From Cristatella mucedo (Eukaryota > Bryozoa > Phylactolaemata > Cristatellidae), in contig WPIO01000105.1 of NCBI GenBank assembly GCA_009760855.2, positions 476,501 through 540,500 on the forward strand: DNA of 64,000 nucleotides, given 5' to 3'. Position 1 is the stretch's first letter. Every line of letters begins with the position of its first letter. Positions 48,992 to 63,590 of this stretch are shown here, piece by piece. The notes beneath the pieces were generated by a model. The model was not told where the DNA came from, did no database searches, and was given only the letters and a program-made list of their open reading frames with translations. A program made the translations under genes and the position numbers.

Positions 48992-49230
48992 CTGGTTCAG
49001 GCCACGAAGCGGCGCGCATTCGAACTCGACGTCGATTTTCGCACACACACCTGAAAGCCAACCGCGCCACCGCTAGCCGCCCAGCCTGTCCGCGTCGGAT
49101 TGATTCAGCGTGGACGCGGGCTTCTGCTCGCCAGCTCAGGTCAGGTCAGGTCAGGCCTGCAGTCACTGGGTTAGCCGCTGCCGTAGCGCACCGCCGCCGC
49201 CGCTGCTAAGACTCACTGGCTCCCTATCGA

Positions 49231-51987
49231 GCAATATGACAAAAATCCCTATCGCGCAAATATGACAAAATAAGTTTTAATTTGCTAAAATACCACTCAC
49301 ATCAGGCTATTGATGCTGCAACCACAGAAGAATTTGAAGAGAAATGCGTTAATTCGGAAATGAAACACATCATCTTGTGCAACAACGTAAGGTAGAAGAT
49401 CCACTGGAGTTTGAAGAAAATCTCGGTTTCTTTTTCTAAAGTTACCTTTAACCCTACGACCACATCAGCTCCACAGTAAATCTGTATACTTTCAGCCAAG
49501 CAAAATTGCTAAAATTCGGGCATGTATAAATAGGGACAGAGAATCCGTGGTGAAATATTGACTCCTGACATCCCGTATTTACGTCTGTAAGGGTAAATTT
49601 TTAATTCACGTCCTAAGCATCGTTTTGTAATATTTAAACTCTGTTATTAATCTTTTGCCCTTTACGTCGGAGTAGTAAAAATCCAAAATCTAAGCAACTT
49701 TCGCGAAACATGTAGGTATCCGTTTGAGAGAGAAGAGTTTTTACATTCAGCACGAATCCAAATTTTATGTCTACGTCCTATAACCTAAAAAATCGTGTCG
49801 ATATTTCTTGTTGAAGACGATCGCTCATGCTTTTTATGACATGGATACTTTCTTCCTCGGCTGTAAGTCCGGGAGTCTATTGCGTGTTATCTCCCGCGCA
49901 TCCTCTTATGTCACCTTACTCTTCTCTCAATTGCAATGCCCCAAGCTGCGCATTTGTCTTTGACTATTTTCGCAACATCTCTCATATCACTTAAAAATTT
50001 CGATTAGTTCTCGTTTCAGGGATTCGAGATCAGCAGCTGCTTCTCTAAAATTCATCGTAGGGACCTGCAATCATTTCTAGATTACGTCAATTTTGCCGAG
50101 AGTAGTGTTCCAGTAAAACTATAAAATTAAAGTCTTGTGTGTTTGAAAGGAACTGTGCTGCGTCACTTCTGGCTTCAGAACTCATTGGTGGGTCTTTGAC
50201 ATGCTTTTTAGCAGCTCTAAAAGTTTTTCAAGCTCTTAACATATTATTATATATTTTATTATGTATATATATATATATATATATATATTCATATACTATA
50301 TATTATTCATAGCTCTGACAGCTAGGCTACACCCCGTGTGTCGGATTCCGGCTCGCTGTTAAAAGGCAGTACTCTTTTTGATTTATCCCAAAAAAATGTC
50401 GAACGAGAAAAAATTAACACTTCAGACTGTCCCAAACAAACAATATTATGACCACTGGATTCTGCTTAGCAGACTTTACCATTGCTAAATTTAAACTGTT
50501 GCTGTCGCGGTTGACAAACAACGCTTGTGGATTTTTGGCACACATTCGCTGTTGACGGTCGGACATGTGTCCTGTCATCACAGCAGCATTTTCATAGCAC
50601 TGTGAAAAACAGTTGGTTGACCAAGGAGATGTTGCAGAATTTAAAAATCTCTAGGATAACCTCTTCAAGGCTTGCTGCATCTTTTGCGTGTTCATAAAAT
50701 AAACATAGACGTGCTTCTGTAATCAGAACTTTGTTTATTTTCAAAATCCACACCGAATTATCTCATTACTCCGGCAAGCTGTTCCCGATGTCCCAGATCG
50801 GCAGCTGAATCGACCAAGGTACCGAAGTACTTTATTTTTGTGTATTTGATAATAACTTCGTTTTATAGCTGCTGCAAGTAGGTGGATGAATTCATTTTGA
50901 ATTTTGGGGGACAAATACGAGTTCAACTTCCTTCCATGTAGCAAAAGCTATGCGATGGCTCAAACTGTTTTCATATAACCGTAGCTTTTCTGATCATTTC
51001 CACTTTTTGAATCCATCAGTTAGCTCAAGCGATGATCAAAAGTTTCAACTTGATGATATAAACATGTTTGGCAGAAAAAACATTAGGCAGCTTTATAAAT
51101 TGATGAATATAATAGCCATGCTAGATTCAATTCATCTCCATCTGGAAACCGATATTTTAACCAGGTTGATGTAACTGGACGTTCACGGGTTACTGATGGT
51201 AGACTGCTTGTGTTGAAAATGACACGATCCGCGAGTGATCGTTTCGGTACGATGAATTGGGGGGAGATCGCATTGGTGCTACGATACAATACTGTGAGTA
51301 GCAATCGTGAAGGGGTTCCGTCAGAGCAGGGTTAAGCCGTCGTGCGACTTTGGGTCGGTCTTCGTTTGTTGATGATCAATTCACGTACTCCAGCAACAAC
51401 AAATGCATCTAGGAATGCATTTGGAATACAATAGCGCAACGATAATAGGCAAAAGCATGATCGCACCTAGCGAGCAGCGCCGCAGCAGTCCGAATCTCTG
51501 CCGGCTGCCTCTGGCGTGCTCTATGACCTTCCTTTATCGCCCTAACGACTGACCCAGCTGGGTGCTGAGCCCACGACTGGCTCAGCGGTTGAGCTAACGA
51601 TGCACCCTGCTGTGTGCCAAGCCCACATCCGGTAAGGCCTGGGAGACGGACGCTGCAACTTCCTACTCGATTTCTTTGAGCTCAGAGTATCATACTGCTC
51701 AGCAATGTCTTCGCTAGATGTGAATAAACACTTTTTTTCAAAGTATCGGGCACCCATTTTTGCGCCCCTTGATCCTACGCCGGGGTCATATGCCCCCTTC
51801 GGTAGGCCACTGCTTGTCAGTAACACTTGGTTATTTACTTCTCCTTCTGCGAGCTGTTAAGTACGCGGGTAGAGATTTCTTATCGTACGCCCTGGTTTGG
51901 CCCAGGGGTCAATAATAATAGCAGTAGCACATTGGCACAGTTTAGGCCCTCGCCTTTAAGACCAAGGCTAGGGTAAATGCTTATAGT
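49231..51987. other. AT-rich sequence with one old LINE A piece and a (TA)n run
   Basis: A degraded LINE A match lies at about 49,440-49,590 (GACCACATCAGCTCCACAGT, TTGCTAAAATTCGGGCATG) and a (TA)n run at 50,265-50,288. Nothing else recognised. Confidence 0.5.
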
Positions 51988-52150
51988 TAGCCGTGATGGC
52001 ACACTAGGTAAGGCGGTTGCTCTCCACAACCTCGGTCCCGAGATCGTGGGTTCGAATCCTGCGGGTGGCAATCCTTTATTGCCACTGCAAGAGGTGGAGA
52101 TAGCCTTAGTGCTCTTCTGGCTCTAAATAAAAAGAGACCTGATAAATCAG
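51988..52150 (+). mobile_element. SINE family 2, best copy
   Basis: A-box-like GATGGCACACTAGGTAAGGC, B-box-like CGTGGGTTCGAATCCTGC, body CAATCCTTTATTGCCACTGC, AGATAGCCTTAGTGCTCTTC and A-rich AAATAAAAAGAGACC end. Confidence 0.83.
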
Positions 52151-53181
52151 GTTGTATCGATTTCATTTGATAACCGAATTATAAACTATATGAAATGGAT
52201 TATTATTGTTATCATATGTTGCCTGAAAATATACACAGTAGTTGTCTCTCTACTAAGACTGGCCAATATACTTCTAAGGCCCTGATAAAATTGCGGCGTA
52301 AGCGAACAGCCATGCTAGCGGGAGACCGGGTATAAGGATCGAATGAGATCAGCTTGTAATCGAATCGTGTCGACGTGAACGTCAACAATGTCGTTCTGCG
52401 TTCGTTGGTTTGAGTGGCACACGGCCACTAGCCGCAAGGATAGCCGTACGACTGGCCAAATTCGCGAGGCGCGGCTCCGAAACCTTCGGCGGCGCTGCTA
52501 GAAACATTCACGCGCTCGCATTGGAGCGTACGGCACGGGATTTCGAGTTGCTTACCGCATGTCAGCCGACACATCGGAGCCCACTCCCTGCAAGATCGCG
52601 CGAGCATACGCGGACTCTGAATGATCGATCGCGTGGACGCATCATGTACGCTTTCACTTGAAACGTGGCTTCCTGCCGGCGCGTCGCAAGTTGAAATAGA
52701 GCTGCCTGCTAGCTGTCGGCGCAGACGCGCATGCGTCGTTTATTCGTCTCGGGATGCGCTCTAGTCGGTTGCCAATTACTACTTTTTCAGCCGTAAGTAG
52801 CTTATCTGACGCAAGCTGTTTGCTGAGGCTGTACAAATTATAGGCACACTCGAGTTACCAATGCATACACGTCTAACGTGAGTGAACGACGGAGGCTTGA
52901 GCTGGCTAACTTTATTTTCCATGAACTGATTTCTTAATTGAAGATGGTAGCTGCCTGCGAGTAGCAAGGTGGCGAGTGCCCTTCAACCTGTCACCATGGC
53001 AAGGAGAAGAAACGACCATTCAGTGGCGGCATTTCTTTTTAAAGAGGCTATTAAAGTGGCGGGGAGTAGGACGAGCTGCGAGTAGGGGGCGGAGAAAGCC
53101 GATCTGCTCAGCCGTCCCCGGCTCCTCAGCTTGGTTTCCGACGATGGCGGCTTAAAGACATATGCTTTAATGGTCTCAGAG
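52151..53181. other. Upstream intergenic or leader sequence, nothing recognised
   Basis: No motif-bearing frame. Confidence 0.45.
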
Positions 53182-54047
53182 GAGCTCGAAATCTAGGTGT
53201 CATATTCCAAAGCGACCTCTCGTTAGACGACCATATCAGCTCCACAGTCAAATCTGCATTTTTTCAGCTTCATAACATAGCTAAAATTCGGGCTTGCTTA
53301 GATAAGGATACCACGTCCAAGTTGGTCCATGCATTCGTGACATCTCGTCTCGACTTCTGCAACTCACTGCTTACTAGTCTACCAGCATGTGCGATCAGGC
53401 GATTGCAGCTGGTGCAAAACTCTGCAGCTAGGCTTGTCTGTCGTGAGCGTCGCAGTTGCCACATTACTCCACTTCTCGCCGACCTGCACTGGCTACCAGT
53501 CAAGCAACGGATTGACTTCAAGGTTTTGTCGCTCACTTTTAGGTCCCTTCATTCTATGGCTCCAGCCTATCTTTCAGATATACTACCCCATCAGGCCAAG
53601 CATCGTACCACCCGCTTTTCGGAATCCAACAGTCTACAAATACCTCGTACAAACCTTAAATCCTTTGGAGACCGTGCATTTAGTTCGTATGCTTCCAAAG
53701 CCTGGAACTCCCTCCCGACCTGCGTCAGAACATCCGCTGACCTGACCACATTTAAAAGGAACTTAAAAACACACCTATTTAGGACAGCATTTAGTGGGTC
53801 CCTGTGATTCGTCCTTCACGTGCTTATTCGCGCTGACACTGTGCATGCTGCCACTAACCACATTTGCATGCCGACCCTGTGCATGTAACCAATAACCATA
53901 TTATTCATTTTGTTTGTTTTTCAAGCATGATTTTACTTACCATTCAATTGCATTTCCCTTTGCAGCAAATGTAAAGCGCCTAGAAGGAGATTAAGTTCTC
54001 TGAGGGCGCTTTATCGAGTACATTATTATTATTATTATTATTATTAT
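53182..54047 (+). mobile_element. LINE family A, 5'-truncated copy with intact partial ORF
   Basis: Starts at ARNLGVIFQSDLSLDDHI and stays open to FRTAFSGSL (stop after 53,807). The 3'UTR and (ATT)n at 54,021-54,047 follow. Closest in sequence to the copy at 121-1,190. Confidence 0.88.
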
Positions 54048-54299
54048 AGAGGGCAGGCCTACACTCGAAATGTCCGGCAGCGGATGAGCTTTTACGGGCG
54101 TACGCCGGCCAAGGCAGAGTGGAAGCAAATAGCGTAGATATCTGGACTGCCTTTGGTTATTGTTGGGCGCGCAGCGCGCAAGGTCCTTTTTGTTGACGCT
54201 CGGATACCGCCGCAATTTCCGGAAGAAAATTTCAGTGCGACAACCGGTGGAGGAATGGGCAGACAACGTGAGATGAGACGTACGCGCGGGGAAGAGAAA

Positions 54300-56526
<2,227 letters not shown>

Positions 56527-56939
56527 CGGCGCTTATTCCTCGCCGGCGTGGGCGCGGTCACTAGAGCGCGCCGACCCCATTCCGATGGGGAATCGGCGCA
56601 TAGCCCGCGCTCCGCCGAGCGTGACAGTCTGCGAAGTCCGCCTGTCTGTGCCAGCGGCGGCTCTGTTTCGCGACGGCAGCGCCGTAACGGCGCGGACTAG
56701 TCCTAGCCCGCCGACGTGGCACCACCGCGTGGCGGAGGAGTGAGTGTCCGAGCAGAGCGTGGCTTCGCGACCGTCACCGCCCTGGCCCTCGACGTCGCCG
56801 CCCTCGCCCTCACCCTCGCCGAACCGGAACTGCCGAACGCGGAACGCCGAACCGTCACCTCCGAAACGAACCTCGCGGAACCCGATGCCTCACGCCGTCG
56901 GGTTCCGCGAAGGCCGTCTCATCCGCCACTAGCTGATTC

Positions 56940-57095
56940 GACAGAGCCCATTGGTAGAGGTGCTCGCCCCGACCAAGGTCCGGCCGAGGTCGTGGGCTCG
57001 AGCCCTTTGACAGATGTGAAGCGCCTGAATGGAGATTACGTTCTCTTGGGGCGCTATTCAAATGAACCACATTATCATATTTTCATTATTATTAT
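56940..57095 (+). mobile_element. SINE family 1 copy
   Basis: Damaged head (TTGGTAGAGGTGCTCGCCCC), B box GAGGTCGTGGGCTCGAGCCC, LINE-A-like tail GTGAAGCGCCTGAATGGAGA, TTCTCTTGGGGCGCTATTC and an ATT-containing end. Confidence 0.8.
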
Positions 57096-57096
57096 A

Positions 57097-57250
57097 ACGG
57101 CCTCTTTTGTGTAGCTACAGATGAGCCTTTGCGGCTATCCCTACCGCTTGCAGCGGCAATAAAGGATCGCCCACCGCAGGATTCGAACCGCCGACCTCGG
57201 GACAGAGGTCGTGAAAAGCAGCCGCATTACCTAGTGCACCGTCACGGCTC
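57097..57250 (-). mobile_element. SINE family 2, inverted copy
   Basis: Minus strand: GAGCCGTGACGGTGCACTAG, GGTTCGAATCCTGC, body CGATCCTTTATTGCCGCTGC. It directly abuts a family 1 SINE in opposite orientation. Confidence 0.8.
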
Positions 57251-60009
57251 ACCGTACCTGTCCCACATGACATCTGGTTGTTCCGTTGTCGGCGATAGGA
57301 ACCAGGGCACCAGCAAGCAAGGTTTGAGCCAAGGTTTTAAGCGGCTGGTAACTTACCGCACACTAGCAGCTTCGCATTGAAAAGCGCTCGGCGTGAGTCG
57401 GGAGCTCCGGTCCGGCCTCGGCCGAGGGCGATTTCGCCGCGAGGACTGTCGCACCGCCGTCGTGCAGACCGGGGAAGCTATATTGAGAAGCGACCGTTGT
57501 GACTTTGGTACCGTTTGGCGCCAGGGCTAAACTCTATACGTTTACAAGGGGGTATATAAATTAAGTGTACGTAAAGGCACGATTGATGCAATTTTTCGTT
57601 GCGTGGGGACATGAAAAGCCTTTCAGGGAGGCGCACCGTCCGCGCGGTGAGTGGCGCTCGTTGTATTGCTCACAAAGCCAGTCTCCCGACGCTCGTGCCA
57701 GGTAGGTCCTCGCCGCAATCGTCCAGCAGAGGTGGTGGTTAGGTGCTGAAGCGGACATTCACTCTTGCTCTCAGCTGGCTACGACGTCAAGCGCGTCAGG
57801 CGAAACCGACTGGTTTTTGCATCTTCAGCCGTCGCTCAGGCCGTCAATGGTTTCGGGAGCGGAGTGCTGGCGGGGCGGGCTGGGCGGGGCGGGCTGGGCG
57901 GGGCGGGTCGGGGACTGCTTGATCGATCGTCTTTGGCATCGCGACGTATCTCAGCGCGACGCCATGCCGCGTCCGCGGCTGCTGTGTGAAGAAGAGCGGC
58001 TAGCCATTCAGTGCGGGCCGATCGCAGCGTCCGCGCAGCCCGTCTCGCGGCGCCGTTGAGACGGAGGTCGACGCCGGGCGAGAGGGCGAACTCGACGCGG
58101 CGCGGGCGCGCGAAGGCAGTCGGCGGCATTTCAGCGCGGGCACCTCGCAATCGTGTCCGATACGAGCGGCACGAGTCAGATTCCTCAGGTGCGTGCGTCT
58201 GCCTCCCTATGGCCGGTCGCTCGGCCTCGCCTCGCGATGAGTAAGTTCACGTCATTTAAAGCTGAGCGGGCGGGCGGTCGACGAGCAGTGCGTCGGTCGC
58301 CGAGGTAGACCGGATATCCTTTGGTTAATACTGCGTTTCCAACTAAAGCCCATCGTGCAAGGCGGCATCTCGCGAGCAGGCGAGACCGAATAGCCGGCAG
58401 CTGCATCCGCGTGGCTATACTCTGTTTATCGGCGCCGGCGCGCCCGCCGGAGAGAGGCTGCTTTACGTCGGCTGACTGCGCGCGCGCGCGCGCTGACATC
58501 CGGCCGTCGCGCTTGCGTCGCGCTTGCGATTTCAGGGCTTCGTTGCCGACTCTTCCGACCCCTCCCTCTTTCCGACCCTTTCGACTCTTCCGCTTCGAGG
58601 CTGTTCCGGTGCGCTTTCGGCTCTTCGAGGAACGAACCGCGAAACGACGTGACGTCGAGGCTGCGGGACATTGCAAACAAAGCGACAGGAAGGTCGGCGA
58701 GGAGAAAAAGAAGCGCGCCGCAGACGGAAAGAGCGAGACAGCGAGCAGACGTGCAGCTCGGAGAGCGCGTGGCGTGGCGGAGGAAGATTGGCAGCAGTTC
58801 CTTCAATTTGTCAGGCTATACGAGCTATCTGTCTGCACTAAGACATGCAGCGTTTCTGTGACACTTCTGCGACACTTCGACTGAGCGAGCTGCTTCAGAG
58901 CCAGTATTTTCAACTGCGAGAGCCAGAGCAGCAAAATTTCTACGTCAGGAAGCACTGCCCACCCGCACGATTTTCCTGTAGACGGGAAAAAGGCCTGCAG
59001 GTAAAGAAAACATTATCGCACATAGTCACAGCGCTCATTCAACCCGAACTCGGCTGTCGCTCATCGAGTGAACTTTAACACGAGCTCGTTGCTGAAGACT
59101 ATTGGGTGAACGTAGGAATAATGGAGGCCCAGCTCTCCGCCCTGCTGTAGGGGGGGGGGGGAGGCAAATGACCCTTTGACCTCCCGCTGGCTCCGTCACT
59201 GATTGCGACGCTGTTCGGTCATTGCCCTGCCGCCATTCTCCTTTGCCCGCTATGGCAGCCACTTTTTCTCGCAGCTGCGAACTGCTCACGAGATTTACCC
59301 AGGCCTCCGCAAAGATATAGCTACGGGACACTATATGGTCCTGTAAAAAATATATTGTTGTGGGTGCCGTAACAATGTCAGTGTATTATATTGTCAAGAT
59401 GAACACTATCTACATATTTTCGATACTTACTGGGCACTTTAGTTCTTAAGTTTTGGCACTTTCCGAGTCCCGAGTCTGACCGCATTGAGCGGATCGCTGA
59501 CTGCATCAGTCCGTGCAGCGTGTTTTCTAGACACAATTTTGTAAATTTTCCTTCGATGAAAATTTCAAAATATTGTACTAGAGCTTACTGCCTGTGGACT
59601 CGCTTCGCTGAGTCACAGCAGAATTACACGTCACTTCCGGAAGTACTGGTGGCCATCTGGACGCGTGACGGACGGATGAGCTTTCTTCCTTTATATAATG
59701 GAGATTGTTTGCAATTAAAACAACAGCTTATTGAATTGTTTGCTATTAAATATTACGTACACATATATTTCTTGTTAACTTGGAAAGTTGACAATACATT
59801 AACGTTATTTTTGTTCCAAGGCCTGGATTCACTCACCTGCTTGAATGACGTGGGGGCGCCCTAAGAGGACCGAAAAAAGATAGTGGCAAGACGAGAGCTC
59901 GCTGGAGCTACCGGAAACCGATGAAAAGTTTAAGAAATTCAGCGTAAAACGTTAAGCGGGTAAGTCCGGCAGTATTGGCGGCGACAGTTGCGAGGCGCAA
60001 TAAATCGAA
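57251..60009. other. GC-rich then AT-rich sequence; no gene recognised
   Basis: 57.4-58.9 kb is CpG-rich with a 187-codon plus frame (58,321-58,884) that is arginine-rich and lacks any motif I know. A 15-bp GC-box-like unit occurs three times at 57,869-57,914. 58.9-60.0 kb holds nothing recognised. Confidence 0.4.
57869..57914. repeat. Triple 15-bp GC-box-like repeat
   Basis: GGGCGGGGCGGGCTG units, each containing an Sp1-type GGGCGG core on the plus strand and able to form G-quadruplexes. Confidence 0.8.
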
Positions 60010-60165
60010 GCGGCGTGCTGGTTTGGCCCGGTGGGCTCGCGCCTCGAATCAAGGTCAGGGTGAATGTATTTGCTGACCGAGGTCGTGGGCTCGAGCCCGT
60101 GGCATATGTGAAACCACTGAATAGAGATTAAGTTCACTTAGGGGGCAACATAATTAGTTAATTAT
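60010..60165 (+). mobile_element. SINE family 1, diverged copy
   Basis: GTGCTGGTTTGGCCCGGTGG head, B box GAGGTCGTGGGCTCGAGCCC, tail AATAGAGATTAAGTTCACTT. Inserted next to the Tc1-like element. Confidence 0.7.
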
Positions 60166-60199
60166 ACGCAAAAGTCTTGTTCAACCCCGTATGATGACG

Positions 60200-61440
60200 C
60201 CCACCTGGCTCCGGCAGACCGCTTTCAACGTAGTATACAGACAAAATAGTCAATTACTTATACGCACCATTTTTTATATACATATTTAATGTCTCACGTA
60301 CGTAAAATGTTGCTGATAGGACATGCAAATTGACTTGAGGTCGGTCCTCCGGGAGTTTTTAATGGCCATTCTGATGCGCCGCGGCGTTGAGTCCGTTAAC
60401 CTCTTACAGGCCTCCGGCATATTTTGCCAAAGGTACTGTAGCTTGCTAAAAAACTCACCCAGAGTCGTAGCAGGAGCAGAGCCGGACCCCATATAGCTCT
60501 CCAACCTATCCCAAAGATATTCTATGGGATTGAGGTCAGGCGACTGACTCGGCCAACTCATGATTCTGACTACTGAATGAACGACAAATCTTTTGGAGGC
60601 CTGTGCTGTGTCCTTGGGGTCATTGTCCTGCTTCCAAAAATAGCCACTCCCCAGAAGAACTCTATAATCTGGAACCTTTTAACCAGGTCAATGTGCACAT
60701 GTGCACATGTTGGTCCATAATTTCGTTAATATGGTGCAGCACTCCAACACTGGAAGAGAAAAAGCAACCTAAAATCAATACGCTACCGCCACCAAATTTC
60801 ACCGCTGGCTTTAGGCAGTCTTGGCGGCACACCTCACCTTTTCGCAGACTCACGAACGTTCTCTTTTTGCTGTTAAGGCAGACCATGAATTTGGACACGC
60901 CAGTCCAAAAAACTTGAGTCCAGTCGTAAGGGTGCAGTGGGCCCATCTGATGTCTGTCTTTTCTGTGCCTCTCCGTAAGCAAAGGATTCCGCGAAGTGCC
61001 CCTCCTGACTATGCCTTAGTTAGCAAGCCTCCGGCGGCGTACTGCACCTGATCTAACCACTTTCCCAATAGTGATCACTAGCGACTGAGACAGCTCCCGG
61101 AGCGATGCCATCCGTCCCTGAAGAGCCAACACCGTCAGACGAAAGTCGCCCTTTCGGGTCGTCTTCTTTGGGTGCGACCTGAGCGCGATCTACTAGCTTC
61201 TACTTCTGCAAGATCTACTTCCGTGAGTTTTAAGTTTGAAGTCCAGATAGTAGCTCTCGCGGCTCTGCGGCTGATTTTAGGAGCTCCTGCCACTTCTCGG
61301 ATGCTTACGCCAATTTCATGCAAGGCCTGCAGTCGCCCTGTCGTTGCGTCGTCGATCAGCAATCTACTACGAATTATGGTCTTGGCGCCAAACAAATTGA
61401 GCCGGAAGAATGCTGCTCTTTACTGAAAGGCAGGTAGAGC
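60200..61440 (-). pseudogene. Tc1/mariner-type transposase, broken
   Basis: Minus-strand pieces in order: an N-terminal helix-turn-helix-like segment (LQALHEIGVSIREVAGAPKI, 61,395-61,135); a middle with VKFGGGSVLILGCFF (60,982-60,662) where the first catalytic Asp motif is lost (WTGVSKF where the family has SDES-F); QDNDPKDTA, which keeps the second Asp; and SPDLNPIEYLWDRLE (60,561-60,286), which keeps the third acidic residue. The parts lie in different frames. Clear terminal inverted repeats were not found, so the ends are approximate. Confidence 0.85.
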
Positions 61441-61750
61441 CCTGCACTCGGCCCCACAGCGATTGAGCAGACGCAGATCTCTCGCGGAACGGACGGCTAA
61501 CATGTTGCAATCATGCTAGTCCCTAGCAACGTCACATTTAAATGCCCAAAATCTATGACAACCTCGCGTTTTTTGCCGTTTTGAATCAATCAATTTGCTG
61601 GCTACTAGAGATAGCCATTCCATTTTGGCAGTTGTGGTTATGGTTTAATGGAGCCATTGGCTGCACACGCGGATGCCCGGCGCCGTCTGACCGACTCATT
61701 CATTTTTAGTGGCGGAACAAAACCTTTGCATTTGGGTATATATGCATATA

Positions 61751-61812
<62 letters not shown>

Positions 61813-63019
61813 TATATACCGGCGGCACAGCTCGAGAGAAGGAGACGCAGCGAACGCCGGGCGGCAGTCGGCCGAAACAAAATGGCTTCTCGCCCGACTC
61901 TGAATGGCGAACCCTGTCTCTGCCGCCTGCTGCTGCGTCCGTCGCACTCAGAGCCGCAGCCTGCCGCTCCGCAGAGCCGTGAGCGCTCGTTCCTAGCTGG
62001 GCGTGCCCATCGGCCGCGCTGCCGCCGACCGAAGCCGAGTCGGCGCTGCGATCGCGCTGTCGGAAGCAGCGCTGCCCGGAAGCTCGCGCGGCTAGCGCGC
62101 CCTCGCGCTGACCGCTGATCGCTGACCGGCCGCAGCGATATGCGAAGGCCGCAGCGGCGAAAGGGAGCGAAGCTCGGTGGAAACGCGTTTTCCACCTGCA
62201 GCCGTCATTCGCCGGCGGCGCTGGTGGCGGGAAATGGGCGCCCCGGACGGGATGCCATTAAAAGCGAGATGCCTGCGGAAGAGCCCGTGCTAATGGCATT
62301 CGCGAAAGGTCGGCGGCGATCAGTGGCAGAGCCTCGCCGAGCTGCAAGAGAAATTGCCCAGAGCCAGCGCTCATTCCAGCCTCATCTGTAAGCGCAGACG
62401 TGGCGCGCAGACGTCGCTCCACATCGGTGCACTGCTACAAGCGTGCACGGCGGGGTGCGCAGCTCCTGGCGAGCTCCTGCGCGAGTCTCCGTACGGAGCC
62501 GCAGCCGCGGCCAGCTCGTAGCCGCTGTCGGCGCTTGTCGGCACGAGGTGTCGAGCGAAGCGGCGAAGCTTTGAGCCGGCTAAGTGGAGCGGCCAACGTC
62601 TTGTAGGGACTGTGCCACTGTTGGCCGCACCGCGCCGATGCCGACGGCAGCGTGAAGTGGCGGCAACGACGGGCACGCATACTTTATGACGACGTCCATA
62701 TCCATAGCGTAGAGAGGAGCGCTCAACAGGCGAAGGCGGGCTGCGGGTATCTAGTGCTGGCCAAGGCTCGCAGCGACTATCGGCGCCTGGAGCATCGCGC
62801 GAGCGCCCGCTGGAGCCAAGTCTCGGGCGGAACTAACGCTCGAGTTCAGAACCTAGAGAGCATAGAACGTTTTCCCGGTGCGACCGACTGCACATCGCAG
62901 CACGGCATGTCGCCGAAGACTAATGCATAACTAGTTCTTCGTAATTATAATGCAGAAGCCGCGAGTAATCTGAAAACCTCGGCTGTCATAACCCGCTAAC
63001 TCTACGACTATGCTTCGTG
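61441..63019. other. GC-rich sequence with an AT run; no gene recognised
   Basis: (TA)n at 61,736-61,819; the rest of 61.8-62.9 kb is CpG-rich and open by composition. Confidence 0.4.
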
Positions 63020-63094
63020 TGCAGCATATATAAAGTGCCCAGAAAGAGATTAAGCTCTCCGAGGTCGCTATGCAAATGCTTTATTATTATTATA
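63020..63094 (+). mobile_element. LINE A-type 3' end fragment
   Basis: AAAGTGCCCAGAAAGAGATT, AAGCTCTCCGAGGTCGC and an (ATT)n tail. Confidence 0.65.
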
Positions 63095-63283
63095 GTCTGG
63101 TCGATCCAGAGAATTTCAGTTTCAGCGGAGCGTGGAGCGTCGCTCGACTGACTCGCGAGCGAGCACTGGCTGCTTCAAGCGCTAGCTCTAGCGAAGTCGA
63201 GACGGAAGCGAGATTGGCGCTCTGCACATTTCGCTAGGCGAGCGCGCACGAAAACGCAATCCCAGCCAGATCAGTGAGCACCG

Positions 63284-63431
<148 letters not shown>

Positions 63432-63590
63432 AATAGCCTTGAAAGGTGCGCTTGACCATTGTTAGCTCCTTACCTAGTGATTCGGACGGTGATGCAGCAG
63501 AGCACTTCCCTCCAGCTTCTTTGTAAGCAAGATACGCATGATATTAGATAGAGTTCATTTCAAAGATTGCAGTATACCCACTGGAGTCAC

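Noticed and set aside
58321-58884. 187-codon arginine-rich plus frame in CpG-rich sequence
   Set aside because: No recognisable domain, overlapping frames are open on both strands, and composition explains its length.
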